DNA from: Batkoa obscura | Lineage: Eukaryota > Entomophthoromycota > Entomophthoromycetes > Entomophthorales > Batkoaceae | Length of the DNA stretch: 64,000 nt | NCBI GenBank assembly: GCA_030770535.1 | Contig: JASVEC010000029.1 | Coordinates: 1-64,000, forward strand | Direction: 5' to 3' | Part shown: positions 49,049 through 60,134 of the stretch, piece after piece | Position numbering within the stretch: position 1 is the first letter of the stretch | Layout of the letters: each line of letters begins with the position of its first letter | Translations under genes and position numbers: made by a program | The notes under the pieces: generated by a model | Databases searched by the model: none | Seen by the model: the letters and a program-made list of their open reading frames with translations, nothing else | What the model was told of the DNA's origin: nothing

Positions 49049-49624
49049 TCAAGAGGACAAGCATGCATTTTGGCAATCTAACATAGATTCGAAAGCTCTA
49101 CAGCCATCAGAGCACCCACCAAAAGTGGTTGAAACACAAGAATTAGTTATAGGATCAAAATGGAAAGAAGGTATGCTCATACGACATGTCCCCATCTTAC
49201 TTTGAACGAAACAAGTGACCGGAAGGTGCTTATATTTATCTTGACTTTGTCGGTCAGCAGTAACAGTACACTTTAATTGGCTAAATCCATCAAAAGGATC
49301 AATAATATCATCTTTCAACTTTGAAACACATGTTGAATTACACTCTTCCATAGTATTAAATGCTTGACAGCCATCATCACAACCCCCGTACACTCCTGAT
49401 ACACATTGATTACTTTTTGGATCATAATGATAGCTTTTAAAATAGGCAAAACATTTTCCAGTTACAGTAGGTGTATAACATCTTAAGCTTCGTTTTTGCT
49501 GCTCTTTATTTAAACTTCCGCTATATTTTGGTATACATCCAGTTTGACTGAATGAGTCTTTTTGGCCATAAACTTCTCCCAATAAGTTGAAATTAAAGCA
49601 TAAAAGTACAATCAAGAAATTCAT
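49049..49624 (-). CDS. Secreted two-domain Kunitz inhibitor, P1 Phe and Arg
   Basis: A single exon encodes 191 residues, with signal peptide MNFLIVLLCFNFNLLGEVYG, an F-x-Q-x-x-C leader, and two Kunitz domains. The first has Phe at P1 (GKCFAY), which usually gives chymotrypsin-type specificity; the second has Arg (GTCRMS). The canonical cysteine spacing, FGGC/YGGC and SYHYD/SFHFD are kept, as are the extra cysteines before each domain and at position 42. It lies 263 bp downstream of the REX4 start codon region on the same strand and about 520 bp from the divergent CPGP-repeat gene at 50148. Confidence 0.9.
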   Translation of the reverse strand: MNFLIVLLCFNFNLLGEVYGQKDSFSQTGCIPKYSGSLNKEQQKRSLRCYTPTVTGKCFAYFKSYHYDPKSNQCVSGVYGGCDDGCQAFNTMEECNSTCVSKLKDDIIDPFDGFSQLKCTVTADRQSQDKYKHLPVTCFVQSKMGTCRMSIPSFHFDPITNSCVSTTFGGCSDGCRAFESMLDCQNACLSS

Positions 49625-50147
49625 TTTGATATAATGTTAATCTACGTTTTTTATTTTATATTTTGATATTATTGTATTTTTATATTACTTCTAATTCCTC
49701 CCAGCAATTGCTATTTTTTTATTCTAATTGACATGTGTTTTTTTGATTAAGTTGAATTTTTGCCTATTATTATTTAACTCAAAAAAGCTCTATCCTTTCA
49801 TTATTCTTAGATTCTCTTTATTTTAGTAAGAGATCAGACATATCAAAGTAAAATAACTTTGTTTATTTTATCATTAATTTCTTTATTTAAAAAGTCTATT
49901 TAAATAGATGTGGCTAAAAAAATATGATATACCAAATCAATTTGACATTCATAAAAACAAAATTTTATTATTAAAATGGTGCTACACAATTATACTAAAT
50001 TTATATAGACTAAACTTCAACTAAAGATCAACATAAAATGATGTAGATTGAAAATTGAGATCAGCTAGCAAAAATAAAAGCTCTCCTTTTAAAAGCAGGT
50101 TGATATTTTTTATTGTTTGCTATAGCTGAGCTATAAACATTTATATT
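49625..50147. promoter_or_regulatory. Divergent promoter region of a Kunitz and a CPGP-repeat gene
   Basis: 523 bp separate the start codons of two divergently transcribed secreted-protein genes. AT-rich; no specific element is called beyond TATA-like runs. Confidence 0.4.
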
Positions 50148-50975
50148 ATGAAATTTTTATCTACAATCGCAAGCGTCTTAACTATATTAAGTCTATCTGG
50201 GATAGCCTTTGCTGAAGATTCCAGTTCTAATGCTAGTGGGAATAACACATTAAGCGGTCCACAACCTGGGCTTGATTATGCAGTATTTGATACTGGGGTC
50301 GAGCTGAAACAGGGTAAATCTCGTGGTCCAGTTATCTGGTATTTAGGTTATTTATTTTACAAAAATCATTTTGGTAAATGTAAATTTGGAAGAGAGGGAT
50401 GTTGTTGTGGAAAAGACAGTAATGGTTGCTGCATCGGAGGTGGAAATAATCAATACCCATCATGCCAAGGTATTAGTTGCCCAATACCTTGCTTAACTGG
50501 TAGAGAACCTGGTTGTCCTCCTCCTATATGCCCAGGACCCAATTGCCCATCCCCATGCCCAGGACCTAATTGTCCATATATCTGCCCTGGCCCATTATGT
50601 CCAAAATTATGCCCAGGTCCAAATTGTCCAATTGTTTGTCCAGGTCCAAATTGTCCAGTACCATGCCCAGGGCCTTTATGTCCAGTTCCATGTTATGGAC
50701 CAAATTGCGGAAATATTATTTGCCCTCCACAAATATGTAACATTGGATTTAACGGAAGACCTATTATCTTTAATGTTAATATTAATCAAAATATTGTGAT
50801 TAATAATAACGGTAATGGGAAATGTGTAATCATTTATGAAGGACTTAAGCCAATTAAAATCTGTGGACCTGATGATTGCTTACGTTGTGACCGTTTACCA
50901 AATAATCAATACCAAGTCAAAATTTTAAAGCCCACTGATGACAGATTATCAATTACTCCATTAGATCAACAATAA
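50148..50975 (+). CDS. Secreted Cys-Pro-Gly-Pro repeat protein
   Basis: 275 residues, single exon. Signal peptide (MKFLSTIASVLTILSLSGIAFA) and an acidic Ser/Asn-rich spacer are followed by a hydrophobic segment (GPVIWYLGYLFYKNHF), a CCCGKDSNGCCIGGG cysteine cluster, and about seven units of a 9-residue repeat, C-P-G-P-x-C-P-x-x. A conserved tail then carries CPPQICNI, a beta-rich IIFNVNINQNIVI stretch and a C-terminal segment with NNQYQVKILKPTDDRLSI. The pattern suggests a disulfide-rich, polyproline-like rod with a globular cap. I do not recognise a named family. The paralogue at 53691-54563 and the broken one at 51259-52207 share the layout. A wall or surface role is inferred only from secretion and composition. 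Confidence 0.85.
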   Translation: MKFLSTIASVLTILSLSGIAFAEDSSSNASGNNTLSGPQPGLDYAVFDTGVELKQGKSRGPVIWYLGYLFYKNHFGKCKFGREGCCCGKDSNGCCIGGGNNQYPSCQGISCPIPCLTGREPGCPPPICPGPNCPSPCPGPNCPYICPGPLCPKLCPGPNCPIVCPGPNCPVPCPGPLCPVPCYGPNCGNIICPPQICNIGFNGRPIIFNVNINQNIVINNNGNGKCVIIYEGLKPIKICGPDDCLRCDRLPNNQYQVKILKPTDDRLSITPLDQQ

Positions 50976-51831
50976 AATAAATGATTTTTCAATTTAACTT
51001 TTAATGATATTTTAAATTACGCCTAAATTTTAATAAATTTTAATAATTAACAATTTATTTCAACGATATGGGTTTTAGTTTATTTATTTTTATAAAACAA
51101 GTGTAAAACACAATAAGATAATTAAATGGACATGATGAAAAAATCTCAAAAAAAATAGCTATTGACTATTTTTGCTGTTTTATTTATTTCTACTTATTTC
51201 AGTTATGAAATAGTAATATCAATATCAGTTAGATCACTGATTCGTATTTGATATTAATTTAGAGTTTTTTGAAGTTCAACGTTTTCACTTGGTCCACAAA
51301 TTTTATAAGCTGCACCACTCTAATTAGGAAGCATAAAGCAAGTAAAATCTCGCTTATCTGCTGGATAAGAATATTTTTGTTGATATTAATATCGAAGATA
51401 ATTGGTTTGTATGTATAACCAACATTGTAAATTTGAGGTAGACAAACAAGAGTTCCACAGTTTGGTCTAGAGCATGGTGCTGAACAATTTAGACCTGGAC
51501 GTAATTGCGGGCACAATGGCCCTAGGCAAATATGAAGGCATCTGGGACCAGGGCATAGGTATGGGCATCTTGAACCTGCGCATAAGGAAAGAATACATCT
51601 AATCACTATATTAATTAAGCAACATATTGTACAATTTGGGTCTGAGGATAAAGTACAGTTGCCATCAACCCCACTAATACAGTATTCATTGTTATCCATT
51701 CCATAGCAGTAATTGGTAGTTGGGGATCTAAGTGTTGGATTAGATTGCTTAAAGAGCTTATATAGTAGAGCGCTAACCACATAAAGTTCATGACCAATAT
51801 TAGGTCTGCCTGGTATCTCAAAGCTAGCATA

Positions 51832-51934
51832 TAGAGATATGTTTTTTTATTCAAGAATTTTACTGATAGTCTCTCTACTCAAATAGCGCTTAAGAAATGG
51901 AAAAGGCGATAAAACCAAAAAAAAAACACCCTCA
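51832..51934. mobile_element. MITE family 1, inside CPGP pseudogene
   Basis: About 103 bp, TAGAGATATGTTTTTTTATTC to CACCCTCA, with TA flanks. It is among the more diverged copies. Confidence 0.75.
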
Positions 51935-51960
51935 TATTCTATTCTATTCTATTCTATTCA
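51935..51960. repeat. Microsatellite (TTCTA)n
   Basis: About five tandem copies of a 5-bp unit immediately beside the MITE end. Confidence 0.7.
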
Positions 51961-52013
51961 CTATCATTGTTGTATTGTTATTCATATTACTATTACTATT
52001 GCCTTTTAAAATA

Positions 52014-52112
52014 TGGGGGTGTTTTTTTGACTTCATCACCTTTTCCATCTTTAAGCGCTATTTGAGCGGAAAAATTGTTAGTAAAATTCTTAAACATAAA
52101 AAAATATCCCCA
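52014..52112. mobile_element. MITE family 1, inside CPGP pseudogene
   Basis: About 99 bp, TGGGGGTGTTTTTTTGAC to ATATCCCCA, flanked by TA on both sides and opposite in orientation to the copy at 51832. Confidence 0.85.
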
Positions 52113-52207
52113 TATCTAAAATACCACCTATAAGGTCATTAAGTAAATAAATTACTAGATATTAATAGCATACTAATTAAAATCGTCAAAGCGTAACTTG
52201 ATTTCAT

Positions 52208-53690
52208 TTTTTGAGGCTATTCTATATATCATTTTTTAAAATTTTAAGCATAAACCTTGTGACTTATGAATATATAGTTATCCTATACCATCTAAGTTTT
52301 TTTTAAAGTCTTCTTGGATTTCTCTTTAAGCATGTTGCCTTTTTTGAGGAAAATATAACGTTATTTCTATATTTGGTTGCTAAGTATATAAATAAAATAA
52401 AACTGGGTAGAATTTAGTTATGTTGTTATTAGTAAACTATTTTCACATATTTTAAGGCTTAATAAGTAATTTTAAAAATTCAAAATGCTAATTTAGTATT
52501 TCATTTAGTTTAGCTCCCATGTTTTTGTACTCTTTTTAGAATAGCTACTTATTTTCTACCATGCCCTCATGTATAATATTTATCATACCTCCATGATTAC
52601 CAGGGCCAATTTATTTCCTTTAATGGTCCTAATACAGTCTTTCCCTTGATTTGATTATATGTAAATTAATTTTCAGGATTCATTTGGTCTTAATGCGCTG
52701 TTATGGCTATGTGATTATTTTAACTGTTTGTTTACTTTATATCTGGTTTTATTTGTAATGGTTATTTTTACTATTAGCTTTGATTGATGGATAATGTAAC
52801 TCACGACCCAGAACCTGGCTACAAAATCACTTAATTGATCTGTTTCTGGGTTTGGTTCTTAAGTATAGTCATAAAGCATGCCTCCTTTTTTAAGTAAAGC
52901 TTTGATGACATCTTTAGGATAGGTATTTCGGTACCTGGCAAAACCTTACATCCTTTTTTAAGATTTCACCCGTTTTCACACAAATTACTTTTTACAAATG
53001 TCAATTATCTCACACAAATTTGATGTTCCAGCTTAAATACTTTATTCATAAACAATTTTTATCTAACTTGTTTAATATGAAAAATTAAATAGTGGTTTAT
53101 TGTCATAAAGTTTATAATGACCAAAGAAGGTGTCCTCTACCCTAATGCGATTCAAAGCAGAACCAGGTTGAATTGGTTTAACATTTTTTAATTTGAGCAG
53201 CTCCATCTGAAGCAATAGTAGCTTCTTTGATTAATAAAGCTTCCACTCAAGAAAATAATTAAACAGAAGGAACAAGGATAGTGGGCTAAGTCTGATATAC
53301 TAAATAAACTATGTCATAATCAGGGAGCGGCTTTGCAATAAAGTAATCTTCAATTCCTAGATGTTAGATGTTTTTATAGAACAATGTTTTTTAAGTTCAA
53401 CGTTCTGTAAACAGTAGATTAGTTTAATGAATTAATCATATTATGAGAAAGGCAATCTAATCAAAAAATGCGTCAACAGATCTGTATAAATGCTGTAGCA
53501 CTTTATTATCGAGTTAATCATTCATTAAATACTTTTTAAATATATAGTTTTTGTACTATATTGTTTAGTCATTTGTTTTTAATGGTTAATAGCTCTTAAT
53601 ACCAAAGCATTAGATAGCTATATTATTAGTGATAAATAGATAAAATATATCAAATACGAAAAATACTAATATTAGTTACACAAAGTTAAT
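52208..53690. other. Intergenic with a possible coding remnant
   Basis: Mostly unremarkable. On the minus strand near 53205-53074 there is a 44-codon frame with ordinary protein-like composition (MELLKLKNVKPIQPGSALNR, then EDTFFGHYKLYDNKP); no family was recognised and its status is unclear. Confidence 0.35.
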
Positions 53691-54563
53691 TTATTGTGAA
53701 ATAGAAATTCTGTTATCGGTTGGATCCATAATACGTACTTGGTATTGATTTTCTGGAGTTAAATAACATTTGAGATTATCTCTTGGACCACAAACTCTGT
53801 AATATCCACCAAATTGATTAGGAACTCTAATGCAAACGTAGTTTGGCTGATCTCCATTAATAATAATATTTTGGTTAATATTAATATTGAAAATAATTGG
53901 GCGATATGGGTAGTTGATATTACAAATTTGAGGTGGGCAAATAACAGATCCACAATATGGTCCATAGCATGGCTCTGGGCAATAGGGACCTGGGCATGCT
54001 ACTGGACAATTTGGACCTGGACAACGAATAGGGCATTGTGGACCTGGGCAAACATTGCCACAGTATGGACCTGGACAAATATATGGGCAGTTAGGGCCTG
54101 GGCACTGGTATGGGCAATATGGTCCTGGGCATGGATTTCTACATCCGGTCCATCCTGGTGGGCATTGGAAGCAGTTAGGGTTTCCGGGTGGGCACGGCCA
54201 TGGACAATTTGGACCAGGGCATCGATTACAATTACCAGAACCACCAATACAACAGCCATTGGAATCTACTCCATAACAACAATTAGTGGTTGGGCATTCT
54301 GGTTTTGGTGGATGATGTTGTTTAAAGATATGGTTCAACAATAAAATGATTGGAATAATGGTACGTTCAGATTTTTTACCAATTTCACCTGGGGTTTCAA
54401 AGTTAGCAAATTCAGCTCCATTTATTATCATTGACCCATTTTTTGGCATTTCATTATCCCCTCCCGCTGAATCTGGGGTATCCATAGAATCTTCTTGAGC
54501 AAATACGCCACTAGACATTAGTAGCATACTAATCAAAACTGTCAAAGCATAACTTAATTTCAT
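53691..54563 (-). CDS. Secreted Cys-Pro-Gly-Pro repeat protein, paralogue
   Basis: 290 residues, single exon. It has a signal peptide (MKLSYALTVLISMLLMSSGVFA), an acidic Gly/Asp spacer, a hydrophobic stretch (IIPIILLLNHIF), and a CCYGVDSNGCCIGG cysteine cluster. About ten CPGPxCPxx-type units follow, some longer (CPPGNPNC, CPPGWTGC). The conserved cap begins CPPQICNINYPYRPIIFNIN and ends with NQYQVRIMDPTDNRISIS. The same order of parts as in the gene at 50148-50975 shows common descent; here the repeat array is longer and Tyr is frequent at the variable position (CPGPYCP). It is predicted to be secreted and heavily disulfide-bonded. The function is unknown. Confidence 0.85.
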   Translation of the reverse strand: MKLSYALTVLISMLLMSSGVFAQEDSMDTPDSAGGDNEMPKNGSMIINGAEFANFETPGEIGKKSERTIIPIILLLNHIFKQHHPPKPECPTTNCCYGVDSNGCCIGGSGNCNRCPGPNCPWPCPPGNPNCFQCPPGWTGCRNPCPGPYCPYQCPGPNCPYICPGPYCGNVCPGPQCPIRCPGPNCPVACPGPYCPEPCYGPYCGSVICPPQICNINYPYRPIIFNININQNIIINGDQPNYVCIRVPNQFGGYYRVCGPRDNLKCYLTPENQYQVRIMDPTDNRISISQ

Positions 54564-55634
54564 CTTTTATAAAATACTCTTCACAGAAGAAATAATAATT
54601 ATTAAGTATAAAAACCTCTTTTTTATATAAGCTTTGCCGTCAATCTTTTTAAGATGATCTTTAAATATTTGATTTTATAATTTGTTGATTGTCAATTTTC
54701 TTTTCTATATTTATTGAATATTAATTTACTAATTAAGTTGATCTTTTACTGTATCTCATTAATAGGATTTGTTCTGTTTGATCTGATTGCCTTTTTTATT
54801 GCTTACTTAGCAGAGAATATTCACATTTATTTTATTGATTGATGATTTGAAATTATCTAGTTGATAAAAAATCTACAAGTTCATGTTCATAAAAAAAAGT
54901 AAATCATTAGTTGGAACAGCGAATATTATCTATCTCTAAAAAAATTTGAGCAAATTTTTTATGATGCTGCAGTTATTAACTTCTAGGGTTTTTTACTTGC
55001 TCGAAGCTGTAAGGTTATATATTTTATGAACAACTTAATAAATAAGGCTTAGTAATTTATAATTGAAAAAGTCAAGCTCCTAGTTAGCCTTTAACCAAGG
55101 TAGAGTGTTATTCAAAAGTTCTTCATCCTTCCATGGTATTTTAGTAAAGTTTAGTAAAAGTCTTATCTTAGTTTAACATCTAGTTTTAACCATAGAGTTA
55201 TAGTTTAAAAAATAATCAAATTAATTTAGCTTTTCGATTTGCTGGTTTTTTCTCTGAGACAACTGAGATCCGTTGGAATGCTAAATATAAAATCGAATAT
55301 TAAAAACAGAAACAGGATAGTTATTTTACCTATATAATGAAGTGAATAAACGATTTTAATACTGGTGCTATTTTGAATAAAAAGTTCTGAAAATAATACT
55401 ATTGAATATTTTAATGCACTTATTAGGTTAAAAAATAAAGCCAAGTAAATATAAAAGAATGAAAATTTACAAAGATAAAATTATTAAAAAGAAGTTCCTC
55501 TATATTATTATAAAGCGTACAAGATTAATTCAACGTATGGAATGAATAAAAATGCGGATTAATGCAAAATGTATTTATTCAATAGCGCCCCGATTCTCCT
55601 TTTTAAAATAAATTTCTTTTTATAACAACTGAAT
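54564..55634. other. Intergenic, no supported gene
   Basis: A frame near 55444-55200 (minus) contains a plausible 49-nt intron and ends VVSEKKPANRKAKLI, but there is no ATG upstream, so it is not called. Nothing else recognised. Confidence 0.4.
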
Positions 55635-56045
55635 CTAAAATCCTTTATTGGATAACCAATCTCTAACCTCATGACATTTTTGACCTTTAATAACAATTTG
55701 AGAATTGATTTGTGAAATAGAAATAATCCACTCTGGGAATTGGGTCAATAAGTCCGTTTTAAGTTGAGTTAAATCCCCTTGAATTCTACGAATAATAGTC
55801 AACTTACGAGTGTTTCCATTTTTAAATTCCGAATAAACTGGTAATGAGAGGTATTTAGTACGACGTACAAAATAGGGTAATGTGCATTTTTGAGTTGGAA
55901 TAGTTAAAAATGGACTCATCTCCTTTGGATAGTTAAACTTTTCTCCAGTTGTTGCACTTTCAAAATATCTTAATTGCTCCAATTTTATGTCCTTTAACCC
56001 TCTTCTTATGTAGTTGCTTTTTATTATTGTTGTTAATCGATTCAT
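55635..56045 (-). CDS. IMG2: Mitochondrial large-subunit ribosomal protein mL49 (Img2)
   Basis: 136 residues, single exon. The family signature is clear: LPYFVRRTKYLSLPVYSEF, then NGNTRKLTIIRRIQGD and the C-terminal SISQINSQIVIKGQKCHEVRDWL as the SUI1-like half-fold of mL49. A short basic N-terminus (MNRLTTIIKSNYIRRG) suits a mitochondrial presequence. Yeast Img2 has a similar length (146 residues) and is needed for mitochondrial translation and genome integrity. The next recognisable gene on this strand is EF-2, 1.5 kb upstream. Confidence 0.88.
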   Translation of the reverse strand: MNRLTTIIKSNYIRRGLKDIKLEQLRYFESATTGEKFNYPKEMSPFLTIPTQKCTLPYFVRRTKYLSLPVYSEFKNGNTRKLTIIRRIQGDLTQLKTDLLTQFPEWIISISQINSQIVIKGQKCHEVRDWLSNKGF

Positions 56046-57608
56046 TGCAAATAAATTCTAAATGTAATTTTTACTTTTACTTAATTTTTGATATTATTTT
56101 ATTTTTTGGATTGTTATCTATATGGGATCTAAATTTGATTTTATTAGCACCTAAAGTTAAGTTACTTCTTAAGACTGTCTAGTCAACTTGACATTTATCT
56201 TATTTTATTTCGATTACACCAACTTACATAATTAATTGTCCTAGTTATTTCAAATGAAGCAAAAAATGATTCAATAAAGTATTGAACTTAAATAAGTTTT
56301 ATAAAATAATTAAACAAAATTTAAAAGAAGCCCTTTATTGTATATCAGTATCAATTAAATTATTAACATTGAGTTTCATAGATCTAAAGCTTTTATTTAC
56401 TTAAATTAATATATCATATAGTATGGGTTTTTATCATTAGAAGATACGGCTGTTCATTATTCGGCCCTTCTAATAATTAAAAATCGCTAAAATTTAACTT
56501 AAAATTTATTATGGTTGTCATAAGGCTTTGGGCTATCCGCCCCTTTTATGTAAAACTCTCAGCCGATGACTCTCCACTCCCATCTAATACCACCACTTCT
56601 TTATTTCACATCTAGGTAAATTCAAGTGATGTAAAACTCAAAGCCACTAAATATAAAAAGTCTCAGGTTAATCCAAGGGCTCTTTCCTTAGAATATCTCT
56701 CTTAAAACGAGTAATACTGTCCCTCGGTTACACCTACCTCATTTCATAAATCTTTTATTTTATGTCCCAACTTGAACATTTCAACTCTTTATAACCGCAA
56801 ATAAAACACTTTGGACTTTTGGCCTCTTCAAGATTCTAAAAAAACTATGATATGTCAGTTTTAATTAATGTCTAGTATCTTTGAATCCTCTTTGAACTTT
56901 ATATTTCTTAATTACATAAAAATGATTCATTGATACATTTGTTGTATGTATCTGTCAATTAAATATTATGAGTTAGGGTATGTTCTATACTGCTAATATA
57001 ATATCTATTACTAATTTCAATTTATAATATGAATCAAAAAGTTAAGTAAAATTTATGTACCTTATAAAGCCATAGCATTTATCCGGATCATACCTCAATA
57101 GTAGATATATTTGGTAGATAAATGGCTATTCCCTTATTATTAATCCATAAACCCTTTGTACCACCAAACCAAGGAATAAAAGGAATTTACTGCATATCTA
57201 ACCTTTTATATATTTTTTACTTGTATAAAATTGGTTCCCTCAAATCAAACGTTTTATATATTTTAATCACATCCATTTGAAGAACTATAATCAAGTTTCT
57301 AAAACACAGTATGTTTCAAGGTTTGGTTCTATATCACGAAGCTAAAAAACACCTCTATCCAGTTCAAAGTTTAATCTTGATATTAGTTTCTCGAGACGTT
57401 GCGCATTCAAGCACCTATAAACAATATATACACTTTTAAATAAAAATCTAAAACATTAGGGTCCTTAAGCAACTTTAAAAAAATCTAAATCCAACGAATA
57501 TAAAATTAATTTGAGCAAAAGTTGTAAAACTTTTATTCATAAGATATATAGTACAACCTATAGGATAGTTTATAAAGATGCGATTACAAATATATGATTA
57601 AAGTCTGC
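56046..57608. other. Intergenic with possible decayed coding sequence
   Basis: Between 57090 and 57430 the minus strand holds protein-like scraps (RCLNAQRLEKLISRLNFELD, IPWFGGTKGLWINNKGIAIY) separated by stops. A higher-GC patch lies at 56500-56750. No family named. Confidence 0.35.
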
Positions 57609-60134
57609 TTATAACTTATCAAAGTAGCTATCCAACGCTGGAATCTCTGTCTTGAGACCCTTACGCTTACGTACATCAGTGATAAGTTTATTGAGTTTAC
57701 CTTCTTGAAGTGCATTGCCTGCCATTAACTCCCAGTGATCAAAAACAGCTTGTGGGAAAGCCTGACCACCAGTTTGAGAGCGTAAAGCTGAAGTGAAACC
57801 AAATGACTCATTTACGGGAAGGTAAGCTTTAACAGTGTACATGGGTGTGCCTGGACGTTGAGCCTCTTCAATTACTTGGCCACGTCGTTGCGATACTACT
57901 GAGTAGATACCTCCTAAGACATTTTCTGGAGCTGCAATTTCGACTAAATAGACAGGCTCAAGCAATGTTGGATTGGCAGTAAGCTGTGACGCATAAATAA
58001 CACGACGGCAAGTTGGAATAATTTGGCCACCACCACGATGAATGGCATCAGCATGTAAGGTAACATCAAGGATGTTATAGCGTGTAGCACGCATATTCTC
58101 CTCACACAATACACCTTCTTTAGTTGCCCATTGGAAAGCAGCAACACATGAATCTTTAATCTCATTGAGATATTGTACAGCTTTGGTTTGATCAACCAAA
58201 AGATTAGGACCGGTAGTCTCTGGACCAAAGCACCAAATCTTACGGCCATCGTTGACATCCCAACTGTATTTCTCAGCAAGATGACGGGCACGAACTTTAA
58301 CATCATCTCTTGGGTTAACCTTTCCTTCTTCAATTTCCAATGCAAGGTCCATGTCCAGTGGTTGCGCTTTCATGAAAATACGATTATGCTTATTTGGAGA
58401 TTTAGATAAGCAAGTGATATCAGACTCAGCCTGAACTGTCTCACGATATTGTACGACTGGATCACCAGTTTTAATTGGTACACCGGCATGATCTTCCTCA
58501 AGATCTTTAAGACAAATCTCAAGATGTAACTCACCGGCACCGGCAACAATATGTTCACCAGAGTCAGAAGTGAAGCATTGTACACATGGATCGGACTTTG
58601 ATAGGCGTTTAAGACCTTCGACTAATTTTGGTAGGTCATTAGCATTCTTGACCTCAACAGCAATTCGTACTACAGGGGAGACAGAGAACTTCATGACCTT
58701 CATGTTATGAGCAGTTTCTGAAGTAGTAATAGTACCAGATTTAAGAAGGAATTGATCAACACCAACAAGACCAATGATATTTCCAGCTGGACAATCCTCA
58801 ATTGGTTCAATGTAGCGTCCCATCATTAGGACAGTACGTTGGATAGATTTAACAAAGAGATCATCTTTCTTACCTGGGACATAATTAGGACCTTGGATGC
58901 GAACTTTTACACCAGATTTGACAGTACCAGCAAAGACACGACCAAAGGCATAGAAACGACCTTTATCTGAAGTAGGCACCATCTTAGATACATAAAGCAT
59001 AAGAGGGCCATTTGGATCACAGTTGCTAATAGCGGTACAAGATTCATCATCGGCTGGTCCTTCATAAAGAGCGGCAGCACGGTACTTTTGAGCGGTAATA
59101 GGGGATGGAAGATGGATGACAATCATCTCAAGTAAGGCGTCAGCAGCAGGTAAAAATCTACGCATAACAATCTTAAGCAAAGCCTTACCAGTCAACTCCT
59201 TTTCTTCAGGCTTAAGTTGGATATCCAACTTTTCTAATACCTTAGTTACTTCTTCTTGCTTGAAATTCATGATTGAATCAAAAATACGGAAAATGGGATC
59301 CAAAACAAACAAATTGAAAGCACGTTCCAAAGCATTGCCATCAGAATCAGTAGGCTTGGTGGTCCATTTCTTAGTCTTTGAGTTGAAATAATTCTCACCC
59401 CAAAGACGCTTCATCATCTTTTCTTTATCAACTCCAAATTTCTTAGCGTAACGATCAGCAAATTGGCGAAGAGTAAAACCCCATCCATGAAGACCAGAGC
59501 CAAAAGCAACTGTACCTTTTTCTGGATAAACTTGGACATCGCCTAATGCCTCGTCAACATAAGTAGAGACGATGACATTAACAGATTCAATTGTACGACA
59601 GAAAGATTGGTAAAGAGCCTCTTTTTCAATTTGAAGTTCTAACAAAGCACGATCTACTTTATTAATGATTACTACAGGCTTGATCTTTTCAGTAAGAGCT
59701 TGACGTAAGACGGTTTCGGTCTGGACACATACACCGTCAACACAATCTACAACAACCAAGGCACCATCAGTAACACGAAGTGCAGCAGTTACTTCTGATG
59801 AGAAATCAACATGTCCGGGTGAGTCGATAAGATTAATTAAGAACTCACTACCATCTGTTTTTTGTTTGACATCTTCCATACTCTCTTTTGGGAGCTCAAA
59901 GAACATAGAGATGGCAGTGGACTTGATAGTAATACAACGATCTTGTTCATCCTGACGGGTATCGGTATAACGAGCGTTACCAGCGTTGGAAGCTGAAATA
60001 ATACCGGCCTTTGATACTAAAGAATCAGTCAAAGTAGATTTTCCATGATCAACGTGTGCTATGACAGACATGTTACGGACATTAGATGCCTTGTCCATCA
60101 TAGCACGAATTTGGTCTACAGTAAAATTCACCAT
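57609..60134 (-). CDS. EFT2: Translation elongation factor 2
   Basis: 841 residues, single exon, essentially the length of yeast eEF2 (842). GTPase motifs: AHVDHGKST near residue 26, the switch region [19 protein letters not shown], and NKVD. Domains II-V follow. The diphthamide site His699 lies in [13 protein letters not shown], and the C-terminus is ALDSYFDKL. It drives ribosomal translocation in the cytosol and is the substrate of the diphthamide pathway. The coding region is much richer in GC than its surroundings and uses a restricted codon set, as expected for one of the most highly expressed genes. There is no intron, unlike the other housekeeping genes here apart from mL49. Confidence 0.98.
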   Translation of the reverse strand: MVNFTVDQIRAMMDKASNVRNMSVIAHVDHGKSTLTDSLVSKAGIISASNAGNARYTDTRQDEQDRCITIKSTAISMFFELPKESMEDVKQKTDGSEFLINLIDSPGHVDFSSEVTAALRVTDGALVVVDCVDGVCVQTETVLRQALTEKIKPVVIINKVDRALLELQIEKEALYQSFCRTIESVNVIVSTYVDEALGDVQVYPEKGTVAFGSGLHGWGFTLRQFADRYAKKFGVDKEKMMKRLWGENYFNSKTKKWTTKPTDSDGNALERAFNLFVLDPIFRIFDSIMNFKQEEVTKVLEKLDIQLKPEEKELTGKALLKIVMRRFLPAADALLEMIVIHLPSPITAQKYRAAALYEGPADDESCTAISNCDPNGPLMLYVSKMVPTSDKGRFYAFGRVFAGTVKSGVKVRIQGPNYVPGKKDDLFVKSIQRTVLMMGRYIEPIEDCPAGNIIGLVGVDQFLLKSGTITTSETAHNMKVMKFSVSPVVRIAVEVKNANDLPKLVEGLKRLSKSDPCVQCFTSDSGEHIVAGAGELHLEICLKDLEEDHAGVPIKTGDPVVQYRETVQAESDITCLSKSPNKHNRIFMKAQPLDMDLALEIEEGKVNPRDDVKVRARHLAEKYSWDVNDGRKIWCFGPETTGPNLLVDQTKAVQYLNEIKDSCVAAFQWATKEGVLCEENMRATRYNILDVTLHADAIHRGGGQIIPTCRRVIYASQLTANPTLLEPVYLVEIAAPENVLGGIYSVVSQRRGQVIEEAQRPGTPMYTVKAYLPVNESFGFTSALRSQTGGQAFPQAVFDHWELMAGNALQEGKLNKLITDVRKRKGLKTEIPALDSYFDKL

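Larger units (their letters stand above)
51259..52207 (-). pseudogene. Broken CPGP-repeat gene interrupted by two MITEs
   Basis: The start survives at 52207: ATG and a signal peptide reading KSSYALTILISMLLIS, nearly the same as the start of the gene at 53691-54563. Two family 1 MITEs (52014-52112 and 51832-51934) and a short TTCTA microsatellite then interrupt it. From about 51780 to 51400 the body is recognisable (NEYCISGVDGNC, CPYLCPGPRC, LVCLPQIYNVGY, IIFDININKNIL), but many repeat cysteines and prolines are substituted and the C-terminus has lost the paralogue's frame. The gene is dead and has clearly been decaying for some time. Intact paralogues flank it on both sides. Confidence 0.85.

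Noticed and set aside
53814-54344. Long plus-strand frame rich in Trp opposite the CPGP gene
   Set aside because: It is the antisense shadow of the Cys/Pro/Gly repeats, as the periodic Trp (complement of Pro-rich codons) shows.
55200-55600. Small spliced gene ending VVSEKKPANRKAKLI with a plausible 49-nt intron
   Set aside because: No ATG could be found upstream in any joined frame, so the model cannot be completed from the sequence.
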